This document shows, piece after piece, positions 7,630 to 17,199 of a stretch of 64,000 bases of DNA. This DNA comes from Ahniella affigens (GTDB lineage: Bacteria; Pseudomonadota; Gammaproteobacteria; Xanthomonadales; Ahniellaceae), in assembly GCF_003015185.1 (NCBI RefSeq), contig NZ_CP027860.1:1674001-1738000 (forward strand), given 5' to 3'. Below the pieces are notes generated by a model. That model was not told where the DNA came from and made no database searches. It was given only the letters and a program-made list of their open reading frames with translations. Position 1 is the first letter of the stretch; every line of letters starts with the position of its first letter. A program made the translations under genes and the position numbers.

Positions 7630-8661
7630 TCAGGCGGGTTGCGAGTTGCGGTGCTTCAGCGCTTCGACGCATTCGGCAATCAGCGCCGGGCCGCGATACA
7701 CCAAACCGGTGTAGCACTGCACGAGACTCGCGCCGGCATCGAGCTTGGCGCAAGCGTCCTGCCCACTGAGAATCCCGCCTACGCCGATCATCGGAATGCG
7801 GCCCCGGATCCGCGCATGCATCGCTTTGAGCGTATTGGTGCTTGGCGCGAACACCGGCCGGCCCGACAGCCCGCCTGCTTCGTCTGCGTGGCGATGGCCG
7901 CGCACGGCGTCGCGAGCGATGGTGGTGTTGGTCACGATCAGGCCGTCGATCTGCTCGGACAAAAACACGTCGGCCATGCCGTCGAGATCGGCTTCGGTCA
8001 GATCGGGCGCGATCTTGACGAGCACGGGCACGCGCTTGCCGTGCTTGCTGACATTCGCCTCACGTGCCTCGAGCAGACTGGCTACCAGACGACGCAGCGC
8101 ATCTTCGCTTTGCAAATCCCGAAGGCCCTGCGTGTTGGGCGATGAGATATTGACCGTGACGTAGTCGGCGCGCGCATAAACCTTATGGAGCCCGATCAAA
8201 TAGTCGTCGACCGCGCGCTCATTGGGGGTGTCTTTGTTCTTGCCGATATTGATGCCGAGCGGACCCTTGAAGCGCACGCACTCGAGATTCTTCAGCAGCG
8301 CGTCAACGCCTTCGTTGTTGAAGCCCAGGCGATTGATGACCGCCTCATGCTCAGGCAGCCGGAACATGCGCGGCTTCGGATTCCCGGGTTGGGCCTTGGG
8401 AGTTGTGGTGCCGACTTCGATAAAGCCAAAGCCCAATGCCGCCATCGCGTCGACATATTCGCCATTCTTGTCGAGCCCGGCGGCGAGCCCGACCGGATTG
8501 TTGAAGCGCAATCCGAACACGTCCACCGGCAGCGGCTTGGGGCGTGACGCCAATAGCGGATTGAGGCCGCTGCGATAAGCCGCGGCCATGGCTTTCAGCC
8601 CGACGTGATGGGCGGTCTCGGCATCCAGCGCAAACAAAAACGGACGGGCGAGACCGTACAT
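7630..8661 (-). CDS. pyrD: dihydroorotate dehydrogenase (quinone), class 2
   Basis: A 343-residue membrane-associated FMN enzyme that oxidises dihydroorotate to orotate with ubiquinone in pyrimidine synthesis. The N-terminal helical segment ([15 protein letters not shown]) is the membrane-association region of class 2 enzymes. [14 protein letters not shown] and [20 protein letters not shown] mark the FMN site, [10 protein letters not shown] holds the catalytic Ser, and LIVTNTT and GVGGI complete the barrel. It is tightly packed between the DUF4190 gene and murB. Confidence 0.96.
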   Translation of the reverse strand: MYGLARPFLFALDAETAHHVGLKAMAAAYRSGLNPLLASRPKPLPVDVFGLRFNNPVGLAAGLDKNGEYVDAMAALGFGFIEVGTTTPKAQPGNPKPRMFRLPEHEAVINRLGFNNEGVDALLKNLECVRFKGPLGINIGKNKDTPNERAVDDYLIGLHKVYARADYVTVNISSPNTQGLRDLQSEDALRRLVASLLEAREANVSKHGKRVPVLVKIAPDLTEADLDGMADVFLSEQIDGLIVTNTTIARDAVRGHRHADEAGGLSGRPVFAPSTNTLKAMHARIRGRIPMIGVGGILSGQDACAKLDAGASLVQCYTGLVYRGPALIAECVEALKHRNSQPA

Positions 8662-8662
8662 G

Positions 8663-8950
8663 TCAGTGCGCGGCAGTGGTCAACGCAAAACCGAAAAACG
8701 CGATCGCGATGATCACGAAAATCACGCCGATGATCGACAAAATGATCTGGGCGTATCCAAGAATCAATCCGATGGTCGCCATCCCGTCACCGCCCAGTTG
8801 ACCGTTGGCGGCGCGGATTTCGCGACGGGCCAGATGCCCGCAGACAATGGCGATCAACGCGCAGATGAACGGGAGGACCAACCAGCCCAGAATGCCGGTG
8901 ACGAGGCTGATCACCGCCATGTTGCTGTTGGGAAGCGAGGGCTGGTTCAT
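8663..8950 (-). CDS. small DUF4190-type membrane protein
   Basis: A 95-residue protein starting at [11 protein letters not shown], 14 bp after the upstream aldehyde dehydrogenase gene. Two hydrophobic segments (about 10-35 and 58-90) flank a short conserved loop, [20 protein letters not shown], characteristic of DUF4190 inner-membrane proteins. The function of the family is unknown. The start is after a longer open frame because MNQPS matches the family N-terminus and the longer frame overlaps the upstream gene. Confidence 0.8.
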   Translation of the reverse strand: MNQPSLPNSNMAVISLVTGILGWLVLPFICALIAIVCGHLARREIRAANGQLGGDGMATIGLILGYAQIILSIIGVIFVIIAIAFFGFALTTAAH

Positions 8951-8964
8951 GATCGTTCCTCGAC

Positions 8965-10500
8965 TCAGAAGTCGAACTTGATGCCCTGGGCCAGCGGCAG
9001 CGCGTCCGAATAGTTGATGGTGTTGGTCTGGCGACGCATATAGGCCTGCCATGCGGTCGAGCCCGACTCACGGCCACCGCCGGTTTCCTTTTCGCCACCA
9101 AAAGCGCCGCCGATTTCGGCACCGCTCGTACCGATGTTGACGTTGGCGATGCCGCAGTCCGATCCGGCTGCAGTCAGGAACGCTTCGGCTGCCTTGACGT
9201 TCTGGGTGAAGATCGACGACGACAGCCCCTGCGGCACGCCGTTCTGCAGTGCGATCGCTTCGGGCAATGTCTTGAACGGCATCACGTACAGAATGGGCGC
9301 AAATGTCTCGTGCTGGACGATGTCATCGCTGTTCTTCAGGCCCGTGACGATCGTCGGCAACACAAAGTTGCCCGGGCGATCGACGCGCGTGCCGCCGCAT
9401 TCGATGGTGCCACCGAGTTCTTTGCAGCGCGCCACCGCCTTGAGGAACGCCGACACCGAGGCCTCGCTGTTCAGCGGGCCGAGCAGGGTGGCAGGATCGG
9501 TTGGATCACCGAGACGCTTTTCAACTTGCGTGTAGGCGCTCTTCAGCTTGGCCAGCACGTCGGCATAAATCGTGTCTTGAACGAACACGCGGCGCGTCGT
9601 GGTGCAGCGCTGGCCGGCGGTACCCACCGCGCCAAATACGATGGCCGGAATGGCCAGTTTCAGATCGGCGCTGTCGTCAACGATGATGGCGTTGTTGCCG
9701 CCGAGCTCAAGCAGGCTGCGGCCCATGCGTTGCGCGACGCGCTCGCCGACAATGCGGCCCACCTGGGTCGAACCAGTGAAGCTGATCAGCGGAATACGCG
9801 CGTCGTCGACAAACTTTTGCGCGATCTGCGTGCCGGCATCATTGAACAGGAAGAACAGATCCGGGAAGCCCGCCTTGCGCAGCGCTTCGTTGCAGATCTT
9901 CATCGACGCGATGGCCGTCAGCGGGGTCTTCGGGCTCGGCTTCCAGATCGAAATATCGCCGCAGATGGCAGCGATGAACGAGTTCCAGGCCCACACGGCA
10001 ACCGGGAAGTTGAAGGCGGAGATGATGCCGACCAGACCGAGCGGATGCCATTGCTCATACATGCGATGACCGGGGCGCTCGGAGTGCATGGTGTAGCCAT
10101 ACAGCATGCGGCTTTGGCCCACGGCGAAGTCGGCGATGTCGATCATTTCCTGCACTTCGCCATCGCCTTCGGCCTTGATCTTGCCCATTTCGAGCGCAAC
10201 CAGCGAGCCGAGTGCATCTTTGTGCTGACGCAGCGCATCGCCGCACAGGCGGATTGCTTCGCCGCGCTTCGGGGCCGGCGTGGTGCGCCAGATCTTGAAG
10301 GCCGCCTGGGCGCGCTCAATGATCGTGTCGTAGTCGGCAATCGAACTGGCATGCACACGGGCAATCACGTCGCCCGTGCTTGGGTTGATCGGCTCCAGTA
10401 CGCCAGCGTCCTGGGTCTTGGACCATTCGCCGTTGCCGAGATAGGTGCCGGAGTTGTCGGCGCTAAGACCGAGCGCGGCCAGGATCGATTGATGCGACAT
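8965..10500 (-). CDS. ALDH7-family aldehyde dehydrogenase (aminoadipate-semialdehyde type)
   Basis: A 511-residue NAD-dependent dehydrogenase. Catalytic Glu265 lies in LLELGGNN and the nucleophile Cys299 in [15 protein letters not shown] and FTGSTQVG form the coenzyme site. The LELGGNNA and GQRCTTTRR forms, together with the N-terminal [11 protein letters not shown], match the ALDH7 group (AmaB/Pcd, antiquitin), which oxidises alpha-aminoadipate semialdehyde in lysine catabolism. The substrate is an inference. It is followed closely by DUF4190, pyrD and murB; whether they are cotranscribed is not shown. Confidence 0.85.
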   Translation of the reverse strand: MSHQSILAALGLSADNSGTYLGNGEWSKTQDAGVLEPINPSTGDVIARVHASSIADYDTIIERAQAAFKIWRTTPAPKRGEAIRLCGDALRQHKDALGSLVALEMGKIKAEGDGEVQEMIDIADFAVGQSRMLYGYTMHSERPGHRMYEQWHPLGLVGIISAFNFPVAVWAWNSFIAAICGDISIWKPSPKTPLTAIASMKICNEALRKAGFPDLFFLFNDAGTQIAQKFVDDARIPLISFTGSTQVGRIVGERVAQRMGRSLLELGGNNAIIVDDSADLKLAIPAIVFGAVGTAGQRCTTTRRVFVQDTIYADVLAKLKSAYTQVEKRLGDPTDPATLLGPLNSEASVSAFLKAVARCKELGGTIECGGTRVDRPGNFVLPTIVTGLKNSDDIVQHETFAPILYVMPFKTLPEAIALQNGVPQGLSSSIFTQNVKAAEAFLTAAGSDCGIANVNIGTSGAEIGGAFGGEKETGGGRESGSTAWQAYMRRQTNTINYSDALPLAQGIKFDF

Positions 10501-10663
10501 AAGAACCCTCTAAATTGAGTGGGCGGACAGCGCCCGAGACATTAGCCAAGTATTGTAGCGGTCCGGTTTTTGGCCGGGCAATGCCAAAACGCGGGCGCGG
10601 GGGCACCACTGCCGGTTGGATCAGGCTCGGTTCAGAGGCGACGTGGCGGCCAGGCCGCCAAAC

Positions 10664-11677
10664 TCAAGCGGCGGCGCTTTCGACGGTTTCGGTAATGCCG
10701 GCGTGGACGGTATTGCCGCTATCGATGACCTGCAGCGGGCGAATGCCGAGTTTGGCAAACAGTGCGCGGTCCGCGTCGGCTTCGGGATTGGCGGTTGTCA
10801 GCAGTTTCTCGCCGTAGAAAATCGAATTGGCGCCAGCCAGGAAGCATAACGACTGCAGTTCTTCGCTCATCGTTTCGCGACCCGCCGAGAGGCGCACCAT
10901 TGACTTCGGCATCATGATCCGGGCGACGGCGATCGTCCGCACGAATTCGAAGGCGTCGAGTTCGGCTTGTTCGGCGAGTGGTGTGCCGGCCACGCGCACG
11001 AGGCGATTGATCGGGACGCTGTCCGGATGCGCGGGCAGATTGGCCAGCGCCATTAGCAGGCCAGCGCGATCGGTCTGTGACTCGCCCATCCCGACAATGC
11101 CGCCGCAGCAAGTCTTCATGCCGACATCGCGGACGTGCGTGAGTGTATCGAGGCGATCCTGGTAGCAACGGGTCGAAATGATTTCGCCGTAGAACTCGGG
11201 CGACGTATCGAGGTTGTGATTGTAATAGTCGAGGCCGGCGTGCTTCAGCGCCGCGGCTTGGTCGCGACTCAGCATCCCGAGCGTCGCGCAGGTTTCGAGG
11301 CCCAATGCCTTCACTTCCCGCACCATGTCAGCCACGGGTGCGATGTCTTTGTCGCGCGGCGAGCGCCAGGCGGCGCCCATGCAGAATCGGCTGGCCCCAC
11401 TGGCCTTGGCTTCTTTGGCCTTGGCAATCACGGCGGCAAGCGGCATCAAACGCTCGGCCTTCAGGCCGGTGTCATAGCGCGCACTTTGCGGACAGTAGGC
11501 ACAATCCTCAGGACACGCGCCGGTCTTGATCGACAGCAGCGTCGAGACCTGCACTTCGTTGGCGTCAAAATGTTCGCGATGGACCGTCTGCGCCCGAAAA
11601 ATCAGATCGTTGAAGGGCAGGGCGAACAAGGCGAGAACCTCGTCGCGGGTCCAGTCATTGCGAAGCGGAGCGGGCAT
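10664..11677 (-). CDS. bioB: biotin synthase
   Basis: A 337-residue radical SAM enzyme that inserts sulfur into dethiobiotin. The radical SAM cluster motif CPEDCAYC has its cysteines at residues 55, 59 and 62. Other family motifs are [22 protein letters not shown], and [11 protein letters not shown] near the [2Fe-2S] site. It is transcribed away from the comF-like gene, a common arrangement in Xanthomonadales. No BirA-type operator was identified in the 121-bp divergent region. Confidence 0.97.
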   Translation of the reverse strand: MPAPLRNDWTRDEVLALFALPFNDLIFRAQTVHREHFDANEVQVSTLLSIKTGACPEDCAYCPQSARYDTGLKAERLMPLAAVIAKAKEAKASGASRFCMGAAWRSPRDKDIAPVADMVREVKALGLETCATLGMLSRDQAAALKHAGLDYYNHNLDTSPEFYGEIISTRCYQDRLDTLTHVRDVGMKTCCGGIVGMGESQTDRAGLLMALANLPAHPDSVPINRLVRVAGTPLAEQAELDAFEFVRTIAVARIMMPKSMVRLSAGRETMSEELQSLCFLAGANSIFYGEKLLTTANPEADADRALFAKLGIRPLQVIDSGNTVHAGITETVESAAA

Positions 11678-11798
11678 GGTTGATCAGGTCCGGCGGGAAA
11701 AGTGGGAAGTCTGGAAGCCTCACGCGCGCCTGTCAAATCGGAGATTGGCGCACAACGGCTGTTTGAAGCGGACGCATGAATCTGCGAGGCTCCCCGGC

Positions 11799-12551
11799 AT
11801 GTCTGCGACTGCCCTTGCCAGGACCACCCTAAACGCCCTCCGCGTGCTGCCAAAACGGCTCTCCCGCTTGCTGCCAGCCGCCTGCCTATTGTGTGAGGCT
11901 GCCGTGCCGGGGGACCGGGCGCTGTGTGATGGCTGCACGGCCGATTTGCCGCGGCTGGGTCCGGCTTGCCCGATCTGCGCGTTACCAACGCCGAGCAGTC
12001 AGGTGTGCGGCCGGTGCCTGAAAAAGCCGCCAGAGTTCGACCAGTTGGTCGCCCCCTTGCGTTATGTCTGGCCGAACAGCCAGTTGGTCAGTCGCTTGAA
12101 GTTTCACGCGCAGTTGGCCGTGTTGCGCGCCGTTGCACCCTTGTTGGCCGAAGTGTCGGTAGACCCGGAATGGGCGGACACCAGCGCGTGCGTCATCGTG
12201 CCGGTGCCGCTGGCGCGAAAACGGCTTGCGCATCGTGGCTACAACCAGGCCCAATTGCTTGCCGAAGCCTGGCAGCGTGAGGCGGGCGGGCGTCTTCGGC
12301 ACGGGCTGACCCGTGTCCGCGAGACCGCCGCTCAGGTCGGGCAGTCGCGTTTGGCACGGATGCGCAACGTGCGCCATGCGTTTGTCGCGGATCCCGTGAT
12401 CGTCCGCGAACAGGACATTGTGCTGGTGGATGACGTGGTCACCACGGCGGCCACTGTGCGCGCCTGCACTCGCGCGCTCAGTCAAGCGGGTGCCAGGCGC
12501 GTTCGAGTGCTCGCACTCGCACGGGCTTTGGAACCAGGGGCTGACCGTTGA
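11799..12551 (+). CDS. comF: ComF-family phosphoribosyltransferase-like protein
   Basis: A 250-residue protein. The N-terminal part has the four-cysteine zinc pattern CLLCE...LCDGC and CPICA...CGRC. The C-terminal part has the phosphoribosyltransferase core: VPVPLARKRLAHRGYNQAQLLA and the PRPP-binding loop IVLVDDVVTT. ComF proteins are linked to DNA uptake and recombination. The start at 11799 is the first with a ComF-like N-terminus; the frame stays open farther upstream over bioB-proximal sequence. It overlaps the next gene by 4 bp (TTGA). Confidence 0.85.
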   Translation: MSATALARTTLNALRVLPKRLSRLLPAACLLCEAAVPGDRALCDGCTADLPRLGPACPICALPTPSSQVCGRCLKKPPEFDQLVAPLRYVWPNSQLVSRLKFHAQLAVLRAVAPLLAEVSVDPEWADTSACVIVPVPLARKRLAHRGYNQAQLLAEAWQREAGGRLRHGLTRVRETAAQVGQSRLARMRNVRHAFVADPVIVREQDIVLVDDVVTTAATVRACTRALSQAGARRVRVLALARALEPGADR

Positions 12552-12967
12552 GCGCCATGGATGCACTGCAGAAGCGCTGGCAACGCGTGCCATTTCGGGA
12601 GGTGCTGACCTATCTTCTGATTGGTGGCACGCAGTTTGTGCTCGACTGGGCGTTGTTCAGTCTGCTGCACTGGCTTGGGATGCCGGCGTCGCCAGCGAAT
12701 CTGCTCGGACGCGCTACCGCTGCCTTGCTTGGGTTTTACTTGAACGGTCGCTTCACTTTTGCCGAACCGGGCGGCCAGAAACTGGGTGGTGCCCGCTTCG
12801 GGCGGTTTGTGTTGGCCTGGATCCTGATGACGGTGCTGAGCACCGTGCTGGTTCAGGCCGTTGTCTGGCTGTGGCCGGGTCCGATGGTGTATCTCGCAAA
12901 GCCGGCAATCGAAATCCTGCTCGCTTTTCTGAATTTCTTTGTGCTGAAATGGTTCGTCTACCGATAA
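12548..12967 (+). CDS. GtrA-like membrane protein
   Basis: A 139-residue protein with four predicted membrane helices, the GtrA/DPMS1 family layout. Family features are REVLTYLLIGGTQFVLDW at about 16-33 and FYLNGRFTF at about 63-71. Family members are proposed to help move lipid-linked sugars for cell-surface glycosylation. The TTG at 12548 overlaps the comF stop and has AGGGG 7 bp upstream, so I prefer it to the ATG at 12557. Confidence 0.85.
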   Translation: MSAMDALQKRWQRVPFREVLTYLLIGGTQFVLDWALFSLLHWLGMPASPANLLGRATAALLGFYLNGRFTFAEPGGQKLGGARFGRFVLAWILMTVLSTVLVQAVVWLWPGPMVYLAKPAIEILLAFLNFFVLKWFVYR

Positions 12968-12977
12968 GGAACCCACC

Positions 12978-14498
12978 ATGAGCGATATCTACCTGGGCAA
13001 AGGCAATCAAGACGTCTTTCTGCGCGGCAAGTATGGCAACCGCCATGGCCTGATTGCGGGCGCAACCGGCACCGGCAAGTCGGTGTCGCTGATGGTGTTG
13101 GCCGAGGGATTCTCCCGACTTGGCGTGCCGGTGTTTCTGGCCGACGTGAAGGGCGATCTTGCCGGGCTGTCGCAAGCCGCCGTGCTCGGTGACAAGCTCA
13201 AGGCGCGCTTGGATCGACTCGGATTGACACAATGGACCCCTGCGGCGAATCCGGTGGTGTTCTGGGACATCTATGGCAAGAACGGGCACCCGATCCGAAC
13301 GACGATTTCCGAAATGGGACCGACGTTGTTGTCGCGCCTGCTGGAGTTGAACGACACGCAGGAGGGCGTGCTCAACGTAACCTTCCGTGTGGCCGACGAC
13401 GAGGGTCTGTTGCTGCTCGACATGCAGGATCTGCGCGCGATGCTGACCTTCATCTCGGAGAACGCGAAAGAAGTATCCGCCAAGTACGGTTTGGTGGCGC
13501 CGCAGTCGGTCGCAGCCATTCAACGTGCGCTGCTGCAACTGGAGAACGACGGTGGTGCGGCGTTCTTTGGTGAGCCGGCGCTGGATCTGAACGATTTCAT
13601 GCGACAGGACATGTCCGGTCGCGGCATTATCAATGTGTTGGCGGCTGAGCAACTCATTCTGAAGCCGCGGGTGTACTCGAGTTTCCTGCTATGGATGTTG
13701 TCCGAACTGTTCGAGAATCTGCCGGAAGTCGGTGATCTCGACAAACCAAAGCTCGTGTTCTTCTTCGATGAAGCGCATCTCCTGTTCAACGATGCCCCAG
13801 CGTCGCTGCTGCAGCGGATCGAACAGGTCGTGCGTCTGATCCGATCGAAAGGCGTCGGCGTCTACTTCATTTCGCAATTGCCAGACGATGTGCCGCCCGT
13901 GGTCCTTGGTCAGCTTGGCAATCGGGTGCAACATGCCTTGCGAGCGTTTACCCCACGTGATCAGAAAGCCGTCAAGACGGCTGCTGAGACGTTTCCGGCC
14001 AATCCATTGGTCAACGTCGTTGAAGCCATAACCAACCTGGGTGTTGGCGAGGCTTTGGTGACGACGTTGCAGGAAGGTGGCATTCCATTGCCGGTGGAAC
14101 AAACCTATATGGCACCGCCGACGGCCCGCATTGGCGCGATCACACCGGAGGAGCGGCAAGTCGTGCGTGGGCGTTCGCCGGTTGGCGGCAAGTACGACAC
14201 GGCGATCAATCGTGATTCGGCATTCGAAATGCTGCAGCAGGCGGCAGCGCAACAGGACGATGCACCGCAAACTGCTTCCGGCGGGTCTGCATCGCAGCCA
14301 GCACCCGCGAATCAAGGGCCAACCTGGGGCGATCGCCTGCGTGACTTTTTGTTCGGCACGTCGCGGCGCCAAGGCGCCTTGGAAGCGATGGCCAAATCGG
14401 CGATGCGCTCGGCCGGCACCAACATGACGAATCGGGTGATCCGTGGCGTGTTGGGCGGGGTGACCGGCAGCAGCCGTCGCAGCAGCAGCAAGCGCTGA
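12978..14498 (+). CDS. HerA/YjgR-like ATPase (DUF853)
   Basis: A 506-residue RecA-fold ATPase. Walker A is GATGTGKS at residues 28-35, and Walker B is [11 protein letters not shown] at about 255-265. [12 protein letters not shown] and [15 protein letters not shown] are typical of the YjgR (DUF853) branch of HerA-like proteins. The C-terminal 90 residues are low complexity (Q/A-rich, ending in SSRRSSSKR). The exact role of YjgR proteins is not established; a nucleic acid or protein translocase is likely. It has the Shine-Dalgarno-like AAGGAACC before the start. Confidence 0.85.
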   Translation: MSDIYLGKGNQDVFLRGKYGNRHGLIAGATGTGKSVSLMVLAEGFSRLGVPVFLADVKGDLAGLSQAAVLGDKLKARLDRLGLTQWTPAANPVVFWDIYGKNGHPIRTTISEMGPTLLSRLLELNDTQEGVLNVTFRVADDEGLLLLDMQDLRAMLTFISENAKEVSAKYGLVAPQSVAAIQRALLQLENDGGAAFFGEPALDLNDFMRQDMSGRGIINVLAAEQLILKPRVYSSFLLWMLSELFENLPEVGDLDKPKLVFFFDEAHLLFNDAPASLLQRIEQVVRLIRSKGVGVYFISQLPDDVPPVVLGQLGNRVQHALRAFTPRDQKAVKTAAETFPANPLVNVVEAITNLGVGEALVTTLQEGGIPLPVEQTYMAPPTARIGAITPEERQVVRGRSPVGGKYDTAINRDSAFEMLQQAAAQQDDAPQTASGGSASQPAPANQGPTWGDRLRDFLFGTSRRQGALEAMAKSAMRSAGTNMTNRVIRGVLGGVTGSSRRSSSKR

Positions 14499-14506
14499 GT
14501 CGGGCA

Positions 14507-15148
14507 ATGGGGCGTTGGCGACCGCCACAGGCGCGCAGTACGGCCATCATTACGGCCGATGGCCATCTGCGCTTGAAGCAGGAGCTCGATCATTTGTGGC
14601 GCACGGTCCGGCCAGAGGTGGTCAGAGCGCTCGCTGCCGCCGCAGCGGAAGGCGATCGATCCGAGAACGCGGAATACACATATCGCAAAAAGCAGCTTGG
14701 CGAGATTGATCGGCGCGTGCGCTATCTGAGCAAGCGCATTCCTGCTTTGCGAATCGCACCGCCGGCGCCGACCGACCAGACGGTCGTGTTTTTTGGCGCC
14801 ACGGTTGAACTCGAGGACGAGGCGGGCAAGCGATTGATCTACCGCGTGGTCGGCCCGGATGAAACGCATGCCAGCAAGGGTTGGATCAGCGTGGATTCGC
14901 CGATGGCCCGGGCCATGCTGAAAAAGCGGGTGGACGATGAGTTCCAAGCCCAGCTGCCGGGCGGTGAGATGAGCTTTGTGATCCTCGCGGTGCGTTACGA
15001 GGCGCGGGAGTCACAACTCGTGGATGCTGGCCTGATGCCGGATCTACTGGAAATCGATCTGCCGGACGCCGACGACGATCTAGATGATGCCGACTCCAGC
15101 GATACCGATCCTGGCGATACTGACGATGGCGGCGAATCCGGGCCCTGA
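14507..15148 (+). CDS. greB: transcription elongation factor GreB
   Basis: A 213-residue factor that enters the RNA polymerase secondary channel and stimulates cleavage of backtracked transcripts. The N-terminal coiled coil contains [27 protein letters not shown] (given here as [10 protein letters not shown] and the following 16 residues, about 46-71), with the acidic tip residues DRSENAEY. The C-terminal FKBP-like domain includes [15 protein letters not shown]. The [15 protein letters not shown] form distinguishes GreB from GreA. Odd feature: residues from about 183 form an acidic tail ([15 protein letters not shown]) not found in E. coli GreB. Confidence 0.9.
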   Translation: MGRWRPPQARSTAIITADGHLRLKQELDHLWRTVRPEVVRALAAAAAEGDRSENAEYTYRKKQLGEIDRRVRYLSKRIPALRIAPPAPTDQTVVFFGATVELEDEAGKRLIYRVVGPDETHASKGWISVDSPMARAMLKKRVDDEFQAQLPGGEMSFVILAVRYEARESQLVDAGLMPDLLEIDLPDADDDLDDADSSDTDPGDTDDGGESGP

Positions 15149-15227
15149 ATCACACTCCCGGCCGCCCGCATGATGGCGCCGACTGGAATCGCATACACTC
15201 AAGCACTCGCCACTAAGGAGGACCCGC

Positions 15228-16163
15228 ATGGCCGCACGTTCCAAACCGACGCTCTGGGCAGCTGTTCAAGGCACCGATCGGGAATTGGCCCGGGTTCGGG
15301 TCGAACGTCTGCAAAAGCGTTTTCCGGAAGCATCGCGCGATGAACTGCATGCGCAGCTGACGCGCTATAAGTGCCTGCAGGTTGGTGGCGTTGCGGCGTT
15401 GTCCATTCTGACGAGCAAGTTGCCAGGCATTGGTCGCATTGCGCAGTCGGCGCTTGGTCCGTTCGCCGATCCGGCATTGGTGAGCACGTTGCAGGCCGAG
15501 TTGGTGGTCGAGACGTTCGTGCTGTATGACATCGATATGCCCGACGCTTTGTTGCGGGTCGCGGTGCTGACGATTGCCGCGAGCAATCTTGGTGCCGATG
15601 AGATTGCGCGCCGAAGTGCGCGAACGCTGGTTGATACGATTGCCGACAAGCTGGGCACGAAGCTCCTGAAGCGAGCGTGGCCCATCGCCGAAGTCGGCAC
15701 CTCGACCGCGAGCCACATTGCTGCCACGTATGCAATTGGCCAACGCGCGCAAGCGCTTTGCTTGATGCGCGAGACCAAAGTCAGCCAATGGCCCGGCTTG
15801 TTCATGGGGCTGAGCGCCATTGATCCCAAAGACCTCACCGACTGGGCGTCGAAGTCAGCGCGAACAGCGTTCGAGCAGGTGTCCGATACCGCGAAGGCGT
15901 GGACGAATCGCTTGTCAGCGTTGGTGCCGAGCTTTGAGTTGAGTCCGGCCAGCACGCTGTTGGGCGAAGACGAGGACACACCAAAGCGACCGAAGGCTGG
16001 TAAGCGCGCGGCGCCAAAGAAGCGGGCTGCGACGAAGGCAAGCATGACAACGCCTGCAGCACGTAAGCCGCGCGCACCAATTAAGCGTAGTGCGACCAAG
16101 TCAACGACGACGACCAAGCGTAAGCGCGCCACCCGCAAAACCCCCGACGCTAGCGACAACTAA
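15228..16163 (+). CDS. unknown protein with a histone H1-like basic tail
   Basis: A 311-residue protein behind a textbook ribosome site (AAGGAGGACCCGC-ATG). Residues 1-245 are mostly helical with hydrophobic stretches at about 50-80 and 105-125, the region around SKLPGIGRIAQSALGPFAD weakly recalling EcsC/DUF697-type domains. An acidic hinge (GEDED) leads to residues 251-311, composed almost only of K, R, A, T, S and P (KRAAPKKRAATKA, TKSTTTTKRKRATRK), like bacterial histone H1-like tails such as AlgP. A membrane- or nucleoid-linked role is conceivable. I do not recognise a named family. Confidence 0.8.
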   Translation: MAARSKPTLWAAVQGTDRELARVRVERLQKRFPEASRDELHAQLTRYKCLQVGGVAALSILTSKLPGIGRIAQSALGPFADPALVSTLQAELVVETFVLYDIDMPDALLRVAVLTIAASNLGADEIARRSARTLVDTIADKLGTKLLKRAWPIAEVGTSTASHIAATYAIGQRAQALCLMRETKVSQWPGLFMGLSAIDPKDLTDWASKSARTAFEQVSDTAKAWTNRLSALVPSFELSPASTLLGEDEDTPKRPKAGKRAAPKKRAATKASMTTPAARKPRAPIKRSATKSTTTTKRKRATRKTPDASDN

Positions 16164-16301
16164 AGCACTCCAATTTGGTAGCGCGAATTGCTTGCAATCG
16201 CATCAGCATTCCGTGCTGCGGCGTGTTCCGCAATCTCGACTCAACAATCTAAAAACCAGCTGAGATAGCCTAAGATGCGGCTCTGACTTCAGGAGCCGGA
16301 T

Positions 16302-16994
16302 ATGCGTCATAGCGAACGTCATCGAACCCATCGTAGTGGTTGGTTACGCGCTGCGGTGCTGGGTGCCAACGATGGGATTGTGTCGACGGCAAGCCTTTGC
16401 CTTGGCGTCGCCGCCGCCGGTACGCCGACTGCGGGCATTCTCGCCGCAGGCGTTGCTGGATTGGTTGCTGGCGCGATGTCGATGGCAGCGGGTGAGTATG
16501 TGTCGGTGAGTTCCCAGTCCGACACCGAGCAGGCTGATCTCGCACGCGAACGCGCCGAGCTCGCGGACTTCCCAGTTCAGGAGCATGCGGAGCTGACGGG
16601 CATTTATGTGCGACGCGGTTTGGATGAGACGCTCGCAAAGGAAGTGGCCACACAGCTGATGGCGCATGATGCTTTGGGTGCGCACGCGCGGGATGAGTTG
16701 GGCATTTCCGACGAGCTTGCGGCCAAGCCCGTGCAGGCGGCGTTGGCATCGGCCGCCACGTTTGCGGTTGGTGCGTCGTTGCCGCTGTTGATGGTGCTGG
16801 TCTTGCCGAAGGCCATGCTCATGTGGGGCTTGGCATTGAGCTCGCTCGTGTTTCTGGCTGGACTGGGCATGCTCGCTGCACGAACGGGCGGTTCACCAAT
16901 CTGGATTGCGACATTGCGCGTGACCTTCTGGGGCGCCCTCGCCATGGCTCTGACGGCTGGCGTGGGCAGCTTGTTTGGGGTGTCAGCCGCATGA
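16302..16994 (+). CDS. VIT1/CCC1-family metal transporter
   Basis: A 230-residue membrane protein of the vacuolar iron transporter family, which moves Fe2+ or Mn2+. AAVLGANDGIVSTASL in the first helix and AGAMSMAAGEYVSVSSQ after the second are the family signatures. A cytoplasmic helical loop (about 75-145, rich in E and D: DTEQADLARERAEL) is the metal-binding region. Three hydrophobic helices follow, for five in all. No iron-responsive operator was recognised upstream. A hairpin without a T-run follows at 16997-17018. Confidence 0.9.
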   Translation: MRHSERHRTHRSGWLRAAVLGANDGIVSTASLCLGVAAAGTPTAGILAAGVAGLVAGAMSMAAGEYVSVSSQSDTEQADLARERAELADFPVQEHAELTGIYVRRGLDETLAKEVATQLMAHDALGAHARDELGISDELAAKPVQAALASAATFAVGASLPLLMVLVLPKAMLMWGLALSSLVFLAGLGMLAARTGGSPIWIATLRVTFWGALAMALTAGVGSLFGVSAA

Positions 16995-17028
16995 CTTTGA
17001 ACCGTTGATCGCGGTTCAACCCAACGTG

Positions 17029-17066
17029 TGTCCGGTATCGGACAGCGATTGTTCGGGACCGGACAA
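17029..17066. promoter_or_regulatory. two phased palindromes, likely activator sites
   Basis: TGTCCG-GTAT-CGGACA (17029-17044) is a perfect inverted repeat. TGTTCG-GGAC-CGGACA (17050-17065) is the same design with one mismatch. Their centres are 21 bp apart, two helical turns, and about 107 and 128 bp upstream of the start predicted for the sigma-54 promoter at 17137. This is the usual layout of enhancer sites for an NtrC-type activator. Confidence 0.65.
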
Positions 17067-17136
17067 CATTCCAGCGAGGTAGTGATGCGGCGAAAGAAAA
17101 GCGGCCTAGATTCATAGCGATAGCTCGCCCGTAAGG

Positions 17137-17154
17137 TCGGCACGCTGCTTGCAA
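17137..17154 (+). promoter_or_regulatory. sigma-54 (-24/-12) promoter
   Basis: TCGGCACGCTGCTTGCAA matches the RpoN consensus TGGCACG-N4-TTGCA at all but one base, with GG (17139-17140) and GC (17151-17152) separated by exactly 10 bp. The start would be near 17164, some 36 bp before the permease start codon. Confidence 0.75.
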
Positions 17155-17199
17155 TGGATATCGACATTGTCTGGTTTTGAGTAAAGGGAGTTGCTCACG

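Noticed and set aside
9310-10518. A 402-residue open frame on the plus strand
   Set aside because: It is antisense to the aldehyde dehydrogenase, and its composition is that of a reverse-complement shadow.
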